Shown here: positions 1-9,184 of the stretch, piece by piece
Layout of the letters: every line of letters starts with the position of its first letter
Numbering within the stretch: position 1 is the stretch's first letter
Assembly: GCA_045576675.1 (NCBI GenBank)
Contig: JAZNGX010000140.1
Coordinates: 1 to 35,633, forward strand
Length of the DNA stretch: 35,633 nucleotides
Direction: 5' to 3'
DNA from: JAZNGX01 sp045576675
GTDB lineage: Bacteria > Bacillota > Clostridia > Monoglobales > Firm-18
Made by a program: the position numbers and the translations under genes
The notes under the pieces: model-generated
Database searches by the model: none
Seen by the model: only the letters and a program-made list of their open reading frames with translations
What the model was told of the DNA's origin: nothing

Positions 1-2046
1 GTCAGATACAAATGCACCCTGTACACGGGTAGGCTTTGAGCTTCCGTAAGGATGATAAAGCATATCACCTTTACCCATAAGCTTTTCAGCACCCGCCATA
101 TCAAGAATGGTTCTTGAGTCTATCTGCGATGAAACTGCAAAAGCAATTCTTGATGGGATGTTAGCCTTGATTATACCTGTAATTACGTTAACAGACGGTC
201 TTTGAGTTGCAATTACAAGATGCATACCGGCTGCACGTGCCATCTGTGCAAGACGGCAAATACTGTCTTCAACATCATGCGGTGCAACCATCATAAGGTC
301 TGCAAGCTCGTCTATAATAATTACAATCTGCGGTAGGTCTTCTTTGTCATTTTCCTTTGCCCACGCATTGTAACCCTTTAAATCTCTTACGTTTGTATCT
401 GCAAACAGCTTGTATCTGTTTGTCATTTCATTTACCGCCCATTGTAATGCACCAGCAGCCTTGCGAGGCTCTGTTACAACAGGGATAAGCAAATGCGGAA
501 TTCCGTTGTAAACACCAAGCTCAACCACCTTAGGGTCAATCATAACAAGCTTGACCTCATTAGGACTCGCCTTATACAATATACTCGTAATAAGCGTATT
601 TATGCATACAGATTTACCTGAACCTGTTGAACCTGCAATAAGCAGATGGGGCATTCTTGCAATATCACCAACAACCGGCTTACCTGCAATATCCTTACCA
701 AGTGCAAACGCAAGCTTGCTGTTGAAGTTTGCAAACTCAGGTGTGCCAAGCACCTCTCTTATATAAACCGCACTTAAAACCTCATTCGGAACCTCAATAC
801 CAATTGCTGCTTTGCCTGCAACAGGCTCTATTCTTACGCCCGTTGTTGCAAGATTCAGTGCAATATCATCAGCAAGATTTGTAATTTTTGAAATTTTAAC
901 ACCTGCATTGGGCTGAAGCTCGTAACGTGTAATCGTAGGTCCACGGCTGTAATCAATAATTTTTGCTTCAACACCAAAGGATTTAAGCGTATCTATAAGA
1001 CGCTTTGCAGTACGCTCCAATGCCTCCTGAGCAAGAGCCGACGGCTTTTCTCCCTCTTTTAATATTGCCAGATCAGGAAATTTATAATCTATAGCCTCGT
1101 GCTTTACTTCAATTTCAACCGCTTCAGGCTGCTCCTTTTTCTTGCTCTTAGGCAACAACGCCTGTTCTGTTGCAACATCAATCGCCTGTTCTATAACCTT
1201 TTCGTCAGGCTCCTGAGTTGCCTGAACTGTGTTTTGCAGCTCCTCAAAAATTGTTATCTGCTCAGGTTCGTCAGCAGGTTTTTCAACAAGCTTTTCTTTT
1301 ACTTCCTGCTTTGGCTGCTCGTAGGTCTGTGCAAATTCCTTTTCAAAATCAAAAATTTTCTTTTCGATCTCCTTATGCTCGCGTTTTATTTCTTTATACT
1401 CACGTTTTATTTCAGCAGGAATCGAAGCTGGAACATCATCGTCCTCCTCGTCATCCTCCTCATACACGTCATCATCTTCATAAAACTTTTCAGCAATATT
1501 ATTGTATACTGCCTTTGTAACTTTTGTAATCGAAATTTCAAAAATCAGCACTGCAAAAATAATTATCAGCGTAACAAAAATAATTATACTGCCCCAGTAA
1601 CTGCAAAGTGAGTACACCGGCTTTGAAATCAGACCGCCGATAAGACCTCCGCCAATTCCCTCTTTGCCAATTGACCAGTAATTACCGTCAGTGGTTTTGG
1701 CAATTATATTCCAGAACGAGCTTATTAGTGCAACAAGCATCGTCATCATAACATATTTGCCTTTGAATTTTGTAATATCACGTTTTATTATAAAATGAAG
1801 TCCGCATCCCAAAAGAATAAAACACAAAAGATAGCCAGGTGCTCCGAAAAGTCCGAGGAACAAGTTTTTAATAAATTCACCCAACGGCCCTATAGCTGTT
1901 GTGAACATACTAAGTCCCATCAGCACTGCCGCAGCAATAACCACAAGGCTTATTATTTCATAATTAACTGTTTTTTCACTTTTTCTTCTGTTTCTTTTAC
2001 TCTTAGGCGCAGGTCTCTTTGCTTTTGAGCCTGTTGAACGTGCCAT
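1..2046 (-). CDS. ftsK: FtsK/SpoIIIE-family DNA translocase, 3' end missing
   Basis: This membrane-anchored, ATP-driven double-stranded DNA pump moves chromosome ends through the closing septum. The gene runs off the left edge; 682 residues are visible. Four hydrophobic segments lie near residues 31-53, 62-86, 98-115 and 148-173. They are followed by a very acidic stretch (about 189-204) and a charged linker. The Walker A motif GSTGSGKS is at residues 472-479, and a Walker B-like VIIIDELADL follows. The missing part would contain the rest of the motor and any gamma domain. The start is ATG at 2046, behind GGAGGG. It is the last gene of a minus-strand run after alaS and the HIT gene, separated from them by a hairpin. 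SpoIIIE and FtsK cannot be told apart from this fragment. Family call is certain. Confidence 0.95.
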   Translation of the reverse strand, partial: MARSTGSKAKRPAPKSKRNRRKSEKTVNYEIISLVVIAAAVLMGLSMFTTAIGPLGEFIKNLFLGLFGAPGYLLCFILLGCGLHFIIKRDITKFKGKYVMMTMLVALISSFWNIIAKTTDGNYWSIGKEGIGGGLIGGLISKPVYSLCSYWGSIIIFVTLIIIFAVLIFEISITKVTKAVYNNIAEKFYEDDDVYEEDDEEDDDVPASIPAEIKREYKEIKREHKEIEKKIFDFEKEFAQTYEQPKQEVKEKLVEKPADEPEQITIFEELQNTVQATQEPDEKVIEQAIDVATEQALLPKSKKKEQPEAVEIEVKHEAIDYKFPDLAILKEGEKPSALAQEALERTAKRLIDTLKSFGVEAKIIDYSRGPTITRYELQPNAGVKISKITNLADDIALNLATTGVRIEPVAGKAAIGIEVPNEVLSAVYIREVLGTPEFANFNSKLAFALGKDIAGKPVVGDIARMPHLLIAGSTGSGKSVCINTLITSILYKASPNEVKLVMIDPKVVELGVYNGIPHLLIPVVTEPRKAAGALQWAVNEMTNRYKLFADTNVRDLKGYNAWAKENDKEDLPQIVIIIDELADLMMVAPHDVEDSICRLAQMARAAGMHLVIATQRPSVNVITGIIKANIPSRIAFAVSSQIDSRTILDMAGAEKLMGKGDMLYHPYGSSKPTRVQGAFVSD

Positions 2047-2074
2047 TATTTTCCCTCCGTTAAAAATATTTGCA

Positions 2075-2100
2075 GGCATAAGAGAAAATACTCTTATGCC
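2075..2100 (-). terminator. Hairpin between the HIT gene and ftsK
   Basis: A perfect 10-bp inverted repeat (GGCATAAGAG at 2075-2084, CTCTTATGCC at 2091-2100) with a 6-base loop lies between the two minus-strand genes. Reading on the minus strand, the T-rich run AAATATTTTT follows after four bases, so it could be a weak intrinsic terminator that lowers ftsK expression, or an mRNA-stabilising stem. Confidence 0.5.
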
Positions 2101-2109
2101 TATTAATCA

Positions 2110-2451
2110 TCAACCCGGAGGCCACTGCAGACTGCGTCCGCCAAGCATATGAAAATGCAAGTGACCAACAGTTTGTCCGCCGTTTTCACCGATGTTTGTA
2201 ACCAGTCTGTAGCCATCCTCGGCTATATTATTTTCTTTTGCAAGCTTTGCCGCAACCGCAAAGATATGACCTATTATATCTTTGTTTGTGTCATCAATTT
2301 CCGCTGCAGATTTAATATGCTGCTTTGGAATTATAAGGATATGAAACGGTGCCTGAGGGTCTATATCATAAAATGAATATACTTTTTCATCCTCGTATAC
2401 CTTTTTGCTTGGTATTTCACCATTTATTATTTTGCAAAACAAACAATCCAT
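2110..2451 (-). CDS. HIT-family nucleotide-binding protein (HINT-like)
   Basis: This is a small histidine-triad protein of 113 residues. Family members hydrolyse nucleoside phosphoramidates or dinucleotide substrates in the cytoplasm. The N-terminal CLFCKI segment and the catalytic triad H97-L-H99-F-H101 near the C-terminus are both present, and the length is normal. The chosen start is ATG at 2451, nine bases after AAAGGA. A TTG one codon upstream (2454) is also in frame but less likely. It lies 18 bases after alaS and is probably cotranscribed with it. The physiological substrate cannot be read from the sequence. Confidence 0.93.
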   Translation of the reverse strand: MDCLFCKIINGEIPSKKVYEDEKVYSFYDIDPQAPFHILIIPKQHIKSAAEIDDTNKDIIGHIFAVAAKLAKENNIAEDGYRLVTNIGENGGQTVGHLHFHMLGGRSLQWPPG

Positions 2452-2469
2452 CAAAACACGTCCTTTCGA

Positions 2470-5109
2470 CTATTTTATTAATGCATTGATAATATCATCA
2501 ACCTTAGCAAGTGCGTCATCGATTTTTGAAGCCTCTGTTCCGCCGCCCTGTGCCATATCAGGCTTTCCGCCGCCTTTACCGCCTGCAATAGCAGTAATTT
2601 CTCTGATGATATTTCCGCAATGAACACCCTTATCAACCGCAGCCTTTGATGCCATAGCAACAAATGTGATTTTGCCGTCATTAGCAGATGCAAGCACAGC
2701 AACACTGTTTTCAACCTCTGCCTTAACCTTGTCTGCCATTGATTTCATTTCGTCTGCAGATATACCATCTATCTGTGCTGTAAGAACATTCAAATCACCA
2801 ATATGCTTAATACCTGTCATTATATTATTAACCTTTGCTGCCGCCATTTTGGACTTAAAGGTTTCAATCTGTCTTTCATATTCCTTTGACTGTGACATCA
2901 AAGCTTCTGCTTTTTTATCTATCTCGTGGATAAGATTTGTCTTTAACGCAACGGCTGTGTCAACAATCAGCTTGTCATTTTTTGCAATGTAATCAAGAAC
3001 ACCGCGACCCGTTACCGCTTCAATTCGTCTTACACCTGCAGCAACACCATTTTCAGAAACAATCTTAAACAATCCGCAAACAGAAGTATTTGTAATATGT
3101 GTTCCACCGCAGAACTCAATGCTGAAATCTCCCATTGAAACAACGCGAACTACGTCACCATACTTTTCACCAAACTGTGCCGCAGCTCCAAGCTTTTTAG
3201 CCTCGTCTATCGGCAACTCCTGAACATTAATTGGCATAGCATCTAAAATTGCAGTGTTTACAATTTCTTCAACCGCCTTTAATTCATCAGCTGTCATAGC
3301 CTCAAAGTGTGAGAAGTCAAAACGAAGTCTGTCAGCTGTAACAAGTGAACCTGCCTGTGCAACGTGTGAACCAAGAACATTTTTAAGTGCCTTGTGCAAA
3401 AGATGTGTTGCACTGTGGTTTCTTGCAATATTGCCTCTGTTTATATGGTCAACAGCCAAAGAAACCTTGTCATTTAATGCGAATGCACCCTTTATAATTT
3501 CAACCTCGTGCATATATATGCCATCAGCAGTTTTCTTTGTGTAAACAACCTTTGCTTCAGCCGCAGGCGTATAAATCGTACCAATATCTCCTGCCTGACC
3601 ACCCATTTCTGCATAGAACGGAGTGTTCTTTGTTACTATTATACCTGTTTCGCCCTCACTGATTGAAGCTGAAACCTCGCCCTCAGTAACTATTCCAAGA
3701 ACTTCACTGTCGTCAACCAAAGTATTGTAGCCTGTAAACTCTGTTGCACCCTTTACAAGCTCGAATTCATAAACAGCATCGCCGTCCCAGCTCGAACCAT
3801 CCTCACGTGCATTACGTGCAGTTTCCTTCTGCTCCTGCATTGCCTTGTTAAAGCCATCAATATCAACCTCAAGTCCTTGTTCCTGAGCCATTTCAATTGT
3901 CAGGTCAAGAGGGAAACCGTAAGTATCGTGAAGTTTAAATGCTTCTTCACCTGTTAAAGATGCTCTGCCTGCTTTTTTAGCATCCTCAATATAGCCTGTT
4001 AAAACTACTATACCGTTGTCTATTGTTGCATCAAAGCGTTCTTCTTCTATCTTTATAATCTTTTTGATATATTCTCTCTTTTCTTCAAGCTCAGGGTAAG
4101 CACATTTTGAGCAATCAATAACAGTGTCTGCGATTTCATTTAAGAACTGTCTGTTAATATTAATAAGCTTTCCGTGACGTGCTGCACGACGGAGCAAACG
4201 TCTTAATACATAGCCTCTACCTTCGTTTGAAGGGATAACGCCGTCTGACACCATCATAACTGTGCTTCTGATATGGTCGCTGATAACACGAAGAGAAATA
4301 TCCTTCTTTTCATCCTTCTTGTACTCAAGATTTGCAATTTTACAAATGTGCTTTATAACATCCTGAACAGTGTCAACCTCAAACAGGTTGTCCACACCCT
4401 GCATTACACAAGCAAGTCTTTCAAGTCCCATACCTGTATCGATGTTCGGATTTGGCAAACGGTTGTAATTGCCGTCTTCATCCTTATCGAACTGTGTGAA
4501 CACAAGGTTCCATACCTCCATAAAGCGATCACACTCACAACCAACTCCACAATCGGGGCTGCCGCAGCCATACTGTTCACCGCGGTCAAAGTATATTTCA
4601 GAGCATGGTCCGCAAGGACCTGTTCCGTGCTCCCAGAAGTTGTCAGCCTTGCCAAGCTTAACAATACGTTCAGCCGCAACGCCAACCTCGTTTATCCATA
4701 TATCTCTGGCCTCGTCATCTTCCTCATAAACAGATATCCAAAGTCTGTCTGCAGGAATTTCCATAACCTTTGTAAAGAATTCCCACGCCCATGCAGTTGC
4801 TTCTTTTTTGAAATAATCACCAAAAGAAAAATTGCCAAGCATTTCAAAATAAGTACCATGACGTGCGGTCTTACCTACGTTTTCAATATCACCTGTTCTT
4901 ATACATTTCTGACAGGTTGTAACACGCTTTCTCGGTGCAGTTTCAGGATTCTGAAACCACGCTTTCATAGGTGCCATACCTGAATTTATCAAAAGTAAGC
5001 TTGCATCGTTTTTCGGCACAAGCGAAAAGCTGTCAAGACGAAGACAGCCTTTTGATTCAAAAAAACTTAAAAATCTTTCTCTTATCTCATTTAAACTTAA
5101 ATTTTCCAT
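2470..5109 (-). CDS. alaS: Alanine--tRNA ligase
   Basis: AlaRS charges tRNA-Ala in the cytoplasm and edits mischarged Ser and Gly. The 879-residue protein has the usual full length. The class II catalytic domain is at the N-terminus (FSLVPKNDASLLLINSGMAP near 28-47). A cysteine-rich stretch follows at 166-193. The editing domain carries its zinc ligands H565-x3-H569 and C667-x3-H671. The C-terminal DHHA1 domain ends with a glycine-rich GGKGGGKPDMAQGGG segment. The start is ATG at 5109, behind AGGAAGTG; an in-frame upstream ATG at 5142 has no such site. Its own promoter lies at 5148-5176. Nothing unusual was seen. Confidence 0.98.
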   Translation of the reverse strand: MENLSLNEIRERFLSFFESKGCLRLDSFSLVPKNDASLLLINSGMAPMKAWFQNPETAPRKRVTTCQKCIRTGDIENVGKTARHGTYFEMLGNFSFGDYFKKEATAWAWEFFTKVMEIPADRLWISVYEEDDEARDIWINEVGVAAERIVKLGKADNFWEHGTGPCGPCSEIYFDRGEQYGCGSPDCGVGCECDRFMEVWNLVFTQFDKDEDGNYNRLPNPNIDTGMGLERLACVMQGVDNLFEVDTVQDVIKHICKIANLEYKKDEKKDISLRVISDHIRSTVMMVSDGVIPSNEGRGYVLRRLLRRAARHGKLININRQFLNEIADTVIDCSKCAYPELEEKREYIKKIIKIEEERFDATIDNGIVVLTGYIEDAKKAGRASLTGEEAFKLHDTYGFPLDLTIEMAQEQGLEVDIDGFNKAMQEQKETARNAREDGSSWDGDAVYEFELVKGATEFTGYNTLVDDSEVLGIVTEGEVSASISEGETGIIVTKNTPFYAEMGGQAGDIGTIYTPAAEAKVVYTKKTADGIYMHEVEIIKGAFALNDKVSLAVDHINRGNIARNHSATHLLHKALKNVLGSHVAQAGSLVTADRLRFDFSHFEAMTADELKAVEEIVNTAILDAMPINVQELPIDEAKKLGAAAQFGEKYGDVVRVVSMGDFSIEFCGGTHITNTSVCGLFKIVSENGVAAGVRRIEAVTGRGVLDYIAKNDKLIVDTAVALKTNLIHEIDKKAEALMSQSKEYERQIETFKSKMAAAKVNNIMTGIKHIGDLNVLTAQIDGISADEMKSMADKVKAEVENSVAVLASANDGKITFVAMASKAAVDKGVHCGNIIREITAIAGGKGGGKPDMAQGGGTEASKIDDALAKVDDIINALIK

Positions 5110-5147
5110 ATCTTTCACTTCCTGATTTTCATAAATATACAATTATC

Positions 5148-5176
5148 ATTCTACCATTTTTATAAAAAAACGTCAA
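5148..5176 (-). promoter_or_regulatory. Sigma-A-type promoter for alaS
   Basis: On the minus strand, TTGACG (5176-5171) and TAGAAT (5153-5148) are separated by exactly 17 bases. The -10 box lies about 40 bases upstream of the alaS start. It starts a transcription unit separate from mltG. Confidence 0.75.
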
Positions 5177-5199
5177 GTGTTTATACCTATATTTATAAA

Positions 5200-6168
5200 T
5201 TAATTATTTGCATTAAGATGCTGCTCGAAGGTTTTGGTGAAAATATGACTTCCGTCATTTTTGTTTGTATCTGTTCTGTAGTACAAATAATCGTGTTTTT
5301 CAGGGGCAACAGCAGCAGCAATCGAATTTATATCGGGGTTGCATATCGGTCCCGGTGGCAAGCCCTTGTATTTATATAAATTGTATGGTGAATTGCTTTT
5401 TAAATCCTCGTTTAAAACAACATTTATATCATACATTCCGTCTGTCACCGCGTAAACAACTGCAGCGTCAATCTGCAATAACATATCGGTATCAAGCCTG
5501 TTGTAAATAACCCCCGCAATAGTCGGTTTTTCACTGCCAACCAATGCTTCCCTTTGCAAGAGAGATGCAACAGTGACTGCTTTGTACAAATTGTCAGAAG
5601 CTATTCCGCTATTGTTCAACTGCTTTTCAAACTCACCAAGCAATATGTTGATAATGTCCTTTGGTGTGGCAGTTTTTGATATAAAATAAGTGTTTGGATA
5701 TAAAAAGCCCTGGAGCTTGTATTTGGCATTGCTGTCAGGAGTTATTTTTTTTAAAAATTCAAAGTTGTAATCAAGACTGTCGGCAGCCTTTAAAAACTCT
5801 TTTGCTTTGCAAAAGCCAAGCTCTTCAATCCTTTTGGCAATCATTTCTACCGAAAAGCCTTCAGGAATAGTAAGTGTTACCGTTGTTTCAGCAACACCCT
5901 CTTTGAGCATTTTTATAACCTCATCAATTTCCAAAGCAGTGCTTAAAGTATATTCTCCCGGCATAAGATAACCTTCAGTTTTACTTACCTTATGCCTGAA
6001 CAAAAGCTTGCTTGATATAACCTCGTTTTCTTTCAGTATATCCGCAATAGCACTCACACTGCTGCCCTCCGGTATTATAACCGTAACCGTTTTTGTTTCT
6101 TTTTTGCAAAACGATAACAAAGCAGCAACAACTGCCGCAATTACTACAAGACATATAATTTTTTTCAT
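5200..6168 (-). CDS. mltG: Endolytic murein transglycosylase MltG (YceG-like)
   Basis: MltG cuts nascent glycan strands at the outer face of the membrane and sets their length. The 322-residue protein has an N-terminal membrane anchor (residues 4-20) followed by Cys21. The preceding LSF is not a good lipobox, so a transmembrane anchor is more likely than a lipid anchor. A LysM-like portion precedes the YceG domain. The catalytic glutamate is E207 in LLQREAL. The family signature GVIYNRL is at 219-225 and GLPPGPICNP at 269-278. It begins 11 bases after the YhaN-like ATPase, so it is probably the last gene of that operon. Functional linkage to DNA repair is not implied. Confidence 0.94.
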   Translation of the reverse strand: MKKIICLVVIAAVVAALLSFCKKETKTVTVIIPEGSSVSAIADILKENEVISSKLLFRHKVSKTEGYLMPGEYTLSTALEIDEVIKMLKEGVAETTVTLTIPEGFSVEMIAKRIEELGFCKAKEFLKAADSLDYNFEFLKKITPDSNAKYKLQGFLYPNTYFISKTATPKDIINILLGEFEKQLNNSGIASDNLYKAVTVASLLQREALVGSEKPTIAGVIYNRLDTDMLLQIDAAVVYAVTDGMYDINVVLNEDLKSNSPYNLYKYKGLPPGPICNPDINSIAAAVAPEKHDYLYYRTDTNKNDGSHIFTKTFEQHLNANN

Positions 6169-6179
6169 AACAAACCACC

Positions 6180-7571
6180 CTATCTGCTTGAAAACAGGAT
6201 TACCTGTACCTCAGCATTACTTAAATATTCCATCGCTCTTTTTTGTCGCTTTTCATCATAAAGTGCAAATGCATCATCAAGAACCAACGGCATATCCTCA
6301 AAAAGCATCTTTACTATAGCCATTTTCAGTGAAAAATAAATCTGTGAATATGCACCGTCACTAAGAAACTGTGCCGACTGCCAGCCGTCTTTGCAATGCA
6401 CCGTGATTTCAAAGCTTTTGTCAACCTTAACTCCGTCATACTTTCCATAGGTCATAACGTTAAGAATTTCAGAAACCAGCTTGTTTATATCAGCTCCAAA
6501 ACCTTGCTGCAGCTTTGCAAAGGCATCGTCAAGACACCGTCTTGCAAGCTTTAATTTATCAAGCTTTTTTGTGTATTTATTTATGATATCATTGCATTCC
6601 TTGATTTTTCTGTCCAAAGCGGCAATATCGTCATCTGCCCTCTCGCTCAGCATCATTTCATACTCACCGATTTTTCTTGAAATATCAAGTCTTTTATCAA
6701 CAACGTCCGCATCTGCTTTTCGTTTTTTGGTTATTTCTGCAACAGCATATAAAGCTGTTATTGCAAACCCCGCAGCAGTAATCCACATATTCGCAAAAGC
6801 AAGTACCAATGATATAATTAAAGCTATGATGCATATTGCAAAAAAGCTTTTTGGCATACCACCTGTTTCTTTCTGCAAATTGGTTTCTTCTGCATAAAGC
6901 TTTTCAAGCTGTTGCCCAATGGTTTTGTATTGCTCTGCACGCTGTCGCTCCTGCCTCAATTGTTCATTCAAGGTGTTAAGCCTGTCCGTTTCAAGCTTGA
7001 TTTTGCCATTTCTTGTGCTTTCGATTTCTTTAATTGCATTGTCAAGAAGCTCACACCCGCGTTTGTATGACAAGTTTTCATCACCGCTTTGCATCAACCC
7101 TGCAAGTCTGTCTGTTATTTCACCATTCTTGCCCTCCATATCAACAGACAAATGATTAAGATACAGGGCTTTTTCGTATGCCTCAACACCAATGCCCGTC
7201 ATTTCAAAGCATGGCATATCTGTGCAAAACCTGTCAACACGTTCACCCGTTATATCATTTATAACCTCAACAGTATCATCACCCTTATGCGTTCCAAAGC
7301 TTCTGATTATCAGATATGTTGTCCCTTCGTGCCAAACACAAAGCTCACCGCCCATAGAAGCCTGCCCCCACGGCATATACTTTTTTCTTGGATTGTTTCT
7401 TATACTTCTGACGCCACTGTTAATTCCATAAAGCATTGCTTTTATAAATTCAGCTATGGTCGTTTTTCCGCTTTCGTTTTCAGCACGGATTATGTTAACT
7501 CCATCATCAAATTCCATCGTATGGTTGCAAAGGGAGCCAAAGCTTTTTATATATAATCTTTTAATCTTCAT
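6180..7571 (-). CDS. Compact SbcC/YhaN-like AAA ATPase with a membrane hairpin
   Basis: This is an ABC/SMC-type ATPase of 463 residues. The N-terminal half has a Walker A-like AENESGKTT (30-38). The C-terminal half has the signature LSDGAYSQ (403-410), the Walker B PLVLDDA (428-434) and a D-loop-like region. Helical, coiled-coil-prone stretches at about 170-235 and 285-350 flank two hydrophobic segments (about 242-261 and 263-280). From memory, the Bacillus relative YhaN is about twice as long; here the arms are very short. The C-terminus stops at ILFSSR, slightly earlier than relatives. It overlaps the phosphoesterase by 11 bases, so the two probably act as an SbcCD-like nuclease pair. The DNA or RNA substrate is unknown. 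Confidence 0.85.
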   Translation of the reverse strand: MKIKRLYIKSFGSLCNHTMEFDDGVNIIRAENESGKTTIAEFIKAMLYGINSGVRSIRNNPRKKYMPWGQASMGGELCVWHEGTTYLIIRSFGTHKGDDTVEVINDITGERVDRFCTDMPCFEMTGIGVEAYEKALYLNHLSVDMEGKNGEITDRLAGLMQSGDENLSYKRGCELLDNAIKEIESTRNGKIKLETDRLNTLNEQLRQERQRAEQYKTIGQQLEKLYAEETNLQKETGGMPKSFFAICIIALIISLVLAFANMWITAAGFAITALYAVAEITKKRKADADVVDKRLDISRKIGEYEMMLSERADDDIAALDRKIKECNDIINKYTKKLDKLKLARRCLDDAFAKLQQGFGADINKLVSEILNVMTYGKYDGVKVDKSFEITVHCKDGWQSAQFLSDGAYSQIYFSLKMAIVKMLFEDMPLVLDDAFALYDEKRQKRAMEYLSNAEVQVILFSSR

Positions 7572-8580
7572 TTATATATATCCTTTCCCCTTTTAACGCT
7601 GCCAATCCATATTTTACAGTTTCATCGTCCCCACCATTAAGCAGTACATTTTTTATAAAATACCCTGCCAGACTTTCTTCACTTGCAAGTGATTTTATGT
7701 CAACCTCTACTGTTGTTTCATCTGCAATTTTTGCATAAAAGAATTCTCTGTCTGCAACTGCTTTTATTGAAGCAAAATCAATATATCCGGACGGATTGCC
7801 TTTTAATCTGAATTTATATAAATTATCCTTATCATAGCTTTTAAGCTTTTCAATAACCTCAACATAGTCACAACATCCTGATATATCAACAGTCTCTTCA
7901 CAATACTGTCTTTTTGCAACAGGCACAAATTCTGCACTGACAGCATTTTTTTCAACATCAACAATCAAAACGCCCTTTTGTCCCTGTTCATCAAAGCCTC
8001 TGCCAACAGGTACACCACTGTACGCATAATATGTACCACCTGATTTTTTTGCTCCGTCAAAGCTGTGAATGTGCCCAAGGGCAAAATAATCAGCTTTTGT
8101 TGCCGCAATATCTGCAAGTGATATCGGATTGTCACTGTTGCCGCCTACTGTTCCGTGCTGCAACACAATATTAATTTTGTTTTCATCAACACTTATGTTT
8201 TCAAAACCATACTCAAAGTCTGAACCGTAAATATCCACATTCCCGATTGAATACTTTTGCATTCCGCAAAATCTGTGAACATTTTCAGGTAATTTGTAGT
8301 TAAACCCTGAATCGTGATTACCCATAATCATAAAAACAGGAATTCCAAGCTGCTGAAGGCACTTATAAACCGTGTTATAAGCAGCCTCTGATAACGTTCC
8401 GTTATCTGTTACGTCACCACAAACTACCATTATATCAGCTTTATAAGCCTTTGCAACATCAGTTATTCTGGCTAACGACTCAAGCAATTCATATTTTAAC
8501 AACTCCGTTTTGTTCTCAATTGTAAAAAACGAAGTATCAATATGCAAATCTGCAGTATGAAGAATTCTGATTTTTTTCAA
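7561..8580 (-). CDS. YhaO/SbcD-like metallophosphoesterase (DNA repair exonuclease family)
   Basis: This is a calcineurin-like phosphoesterase of 339 residues, probably the nuclease partner of the ATPase gene it overlaps. All metal-binding blocks are visible in order: ADLHID (D11, H13), GDVTD, GNHDS, a lone H in LQHGTVGG, and GHIHSF. The C-terminal third is a divergent capping region. The start is TTG at 8580, preceded by AGGCGGTGAT; there is no nearby in-frame ATG. Members of this family degrade DNA ends with Mn2+, but the substrate here is inferred from homology and gene order. It is the first gene of the minus-strand run that continues to mltG. Confidence 0.88.
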   Translation of the reverse strand: MKKIRILHTADLHIDTSFFTIENKTELLKYELLESLARITDVAKAYKADIMVVCGDVTDNGTLSEAAYNTVYKCLQQLGIPVFMIMGNHDSGFNYKLPENVHRFCGMQKYSIGNVDIYGSDFEYGFENISVDENKINIVLQHGTVGGNSDNPISLADIAATKADYFALGHIHSFDGAKKSGGTYYAYSGVPVGRGFDEQGQKGVLIVDVEKNAVSAEFVPVAKRQYCEETVDISGCCDYVEVIEKLKSYDKDNLYKFRLKGNPSGYIDFASIKAVADREFFYAKIADETTVEVDIKSLASEESLAGYFIKNVLLNGGDDETVKYGLAALKGERIYINED

Positions 8581-8591
8581 AATATCACCGC

Positions 8592-8630
8592 CTGTACACT
8601 TATTATACAGAAATTAATGCAATTTGGCTA
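8592..8630 (-). promoter_or_regulatory. Possible promoter for the phosphoesterase operon
   Basis: A minus-strand TATAAT (8607-8602) lies about 20 bases before the TTG start. The hexamer 17 bases upstream, TAGCCA (8630-8625), is a poor -35. A short inverted repeat, CTGTA (8592-8596) and TACAG (8606-8610), overlaps the -10 box and might be an operator. The evidence is the -10 sequence and position only. Confidence 0.35.
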
Positions 8631-8671
8631 TATTTTTTTACAAATTAACAAAAAATTTTCACAAAATGTAT

Positions 8672-8699
8672 TTGAATTTTTGTTTTGATATGTTATACT
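8672..8699 (+). promoter_or_regulatory. Promoter for the coiled-coil/SLH gene pair
   Basis: TTGAAT (8672-8677) and TATACT (8694-8699) are 16 bases apart. A TG dinucleotide at 8691-8692 makes an extended -10. The ATG follows 25 bases after the -10 box, with AGGGGG in between. Confidence 0.65.
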
Positions 8700-8724
8700 A
8701 ATATAATAAAAGGGGGATTAACAT

Positions 8725-9183
8725 ATGCGAAAGGTTCCACAAAAAAAGCAAAAAACAAATAAATTTATATTTCCTTTTGTTATTATTTTGATTTTGGTAA
8801 CAATTTTTCTTGCGTCATTTATTATATCATACAATGTAATGTCACCGGGAACAAACAATAACGAAAACAAGGATAATATACTGACCGAAGAATATGAACA
8901 GCCTGAGGATATGCTTTCAGGTTCAAAAACCGAGGATGACAGACTGGCTGAATTAAGAAAAGAAAACGCCAAATTAAAAAGTCAGATTTCTCAGCTTGAG
9001 GTTGAAAATGCCGAGCTCAGAAACGAGCTTGAAACAATGACGGCAACCTTAGAAAACCAAAGCTTTGTTCAGCAAAATGCATCAAGTACAACTGAGCCTT
9101 CAGTTAACACTCCTTCTGACGAAGCTCCGTCAGGCACAACCAACACAATTCCAAACATTACAACAAGCGAAACAGGGTTATAA
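8725..9183 (+). CDS. Membrane-anchored coiled-coil protein, function unknown
   Basis: I do not recognise a named family. The 152-residue protein starts with a basic stretch (MRKVPQKKQKTNK), then one transmembrane segment (about 14-36). A heptad-rich coiled coil follows (about 70-112, with leucines and charged residues alternating). The tail is rich in Ser, Thr, Pro and Asn and looks disordered. The layout resembles small bitopic division or envelope proteins such as DivIC/FtsL, but the order and tail do not match well enough to name it. The start at 8725 follows AGGGGG. The SLH gene begins one base after its stop, so the two are almost certainly cotranscribed and translated together, probably for an envelope role. 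Confidence 0.75.
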   Translation: MRKVPQKKQKTNKFIFPFVIILILVTIFLASFIISYNVMSPGTNNNENKDNILTEEYEQPEDMLSGSKTEDDRLAELRKENAKLKSQISQLEVENAELRNELETMTATLENQSFVQQNASSTTEPSVNTPSDEAPSGTTNTIPNITTSETGL

Positions 9184-9184
9184 T

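Noticed and set aside
1099..1611. A 170-codon open frame on the plus strand, rich in Phe and Leu.
   Set aside because: It lies opposite the ftsK linker and membrane region, has no ribosome site and shows the composition expected of an antisense frame.
4273..4983. A 236-codon plus-strand open frame.
   Set aside because: It is antisense to the conserved catalytic domain of alaS, with no family features and no ribosome site.
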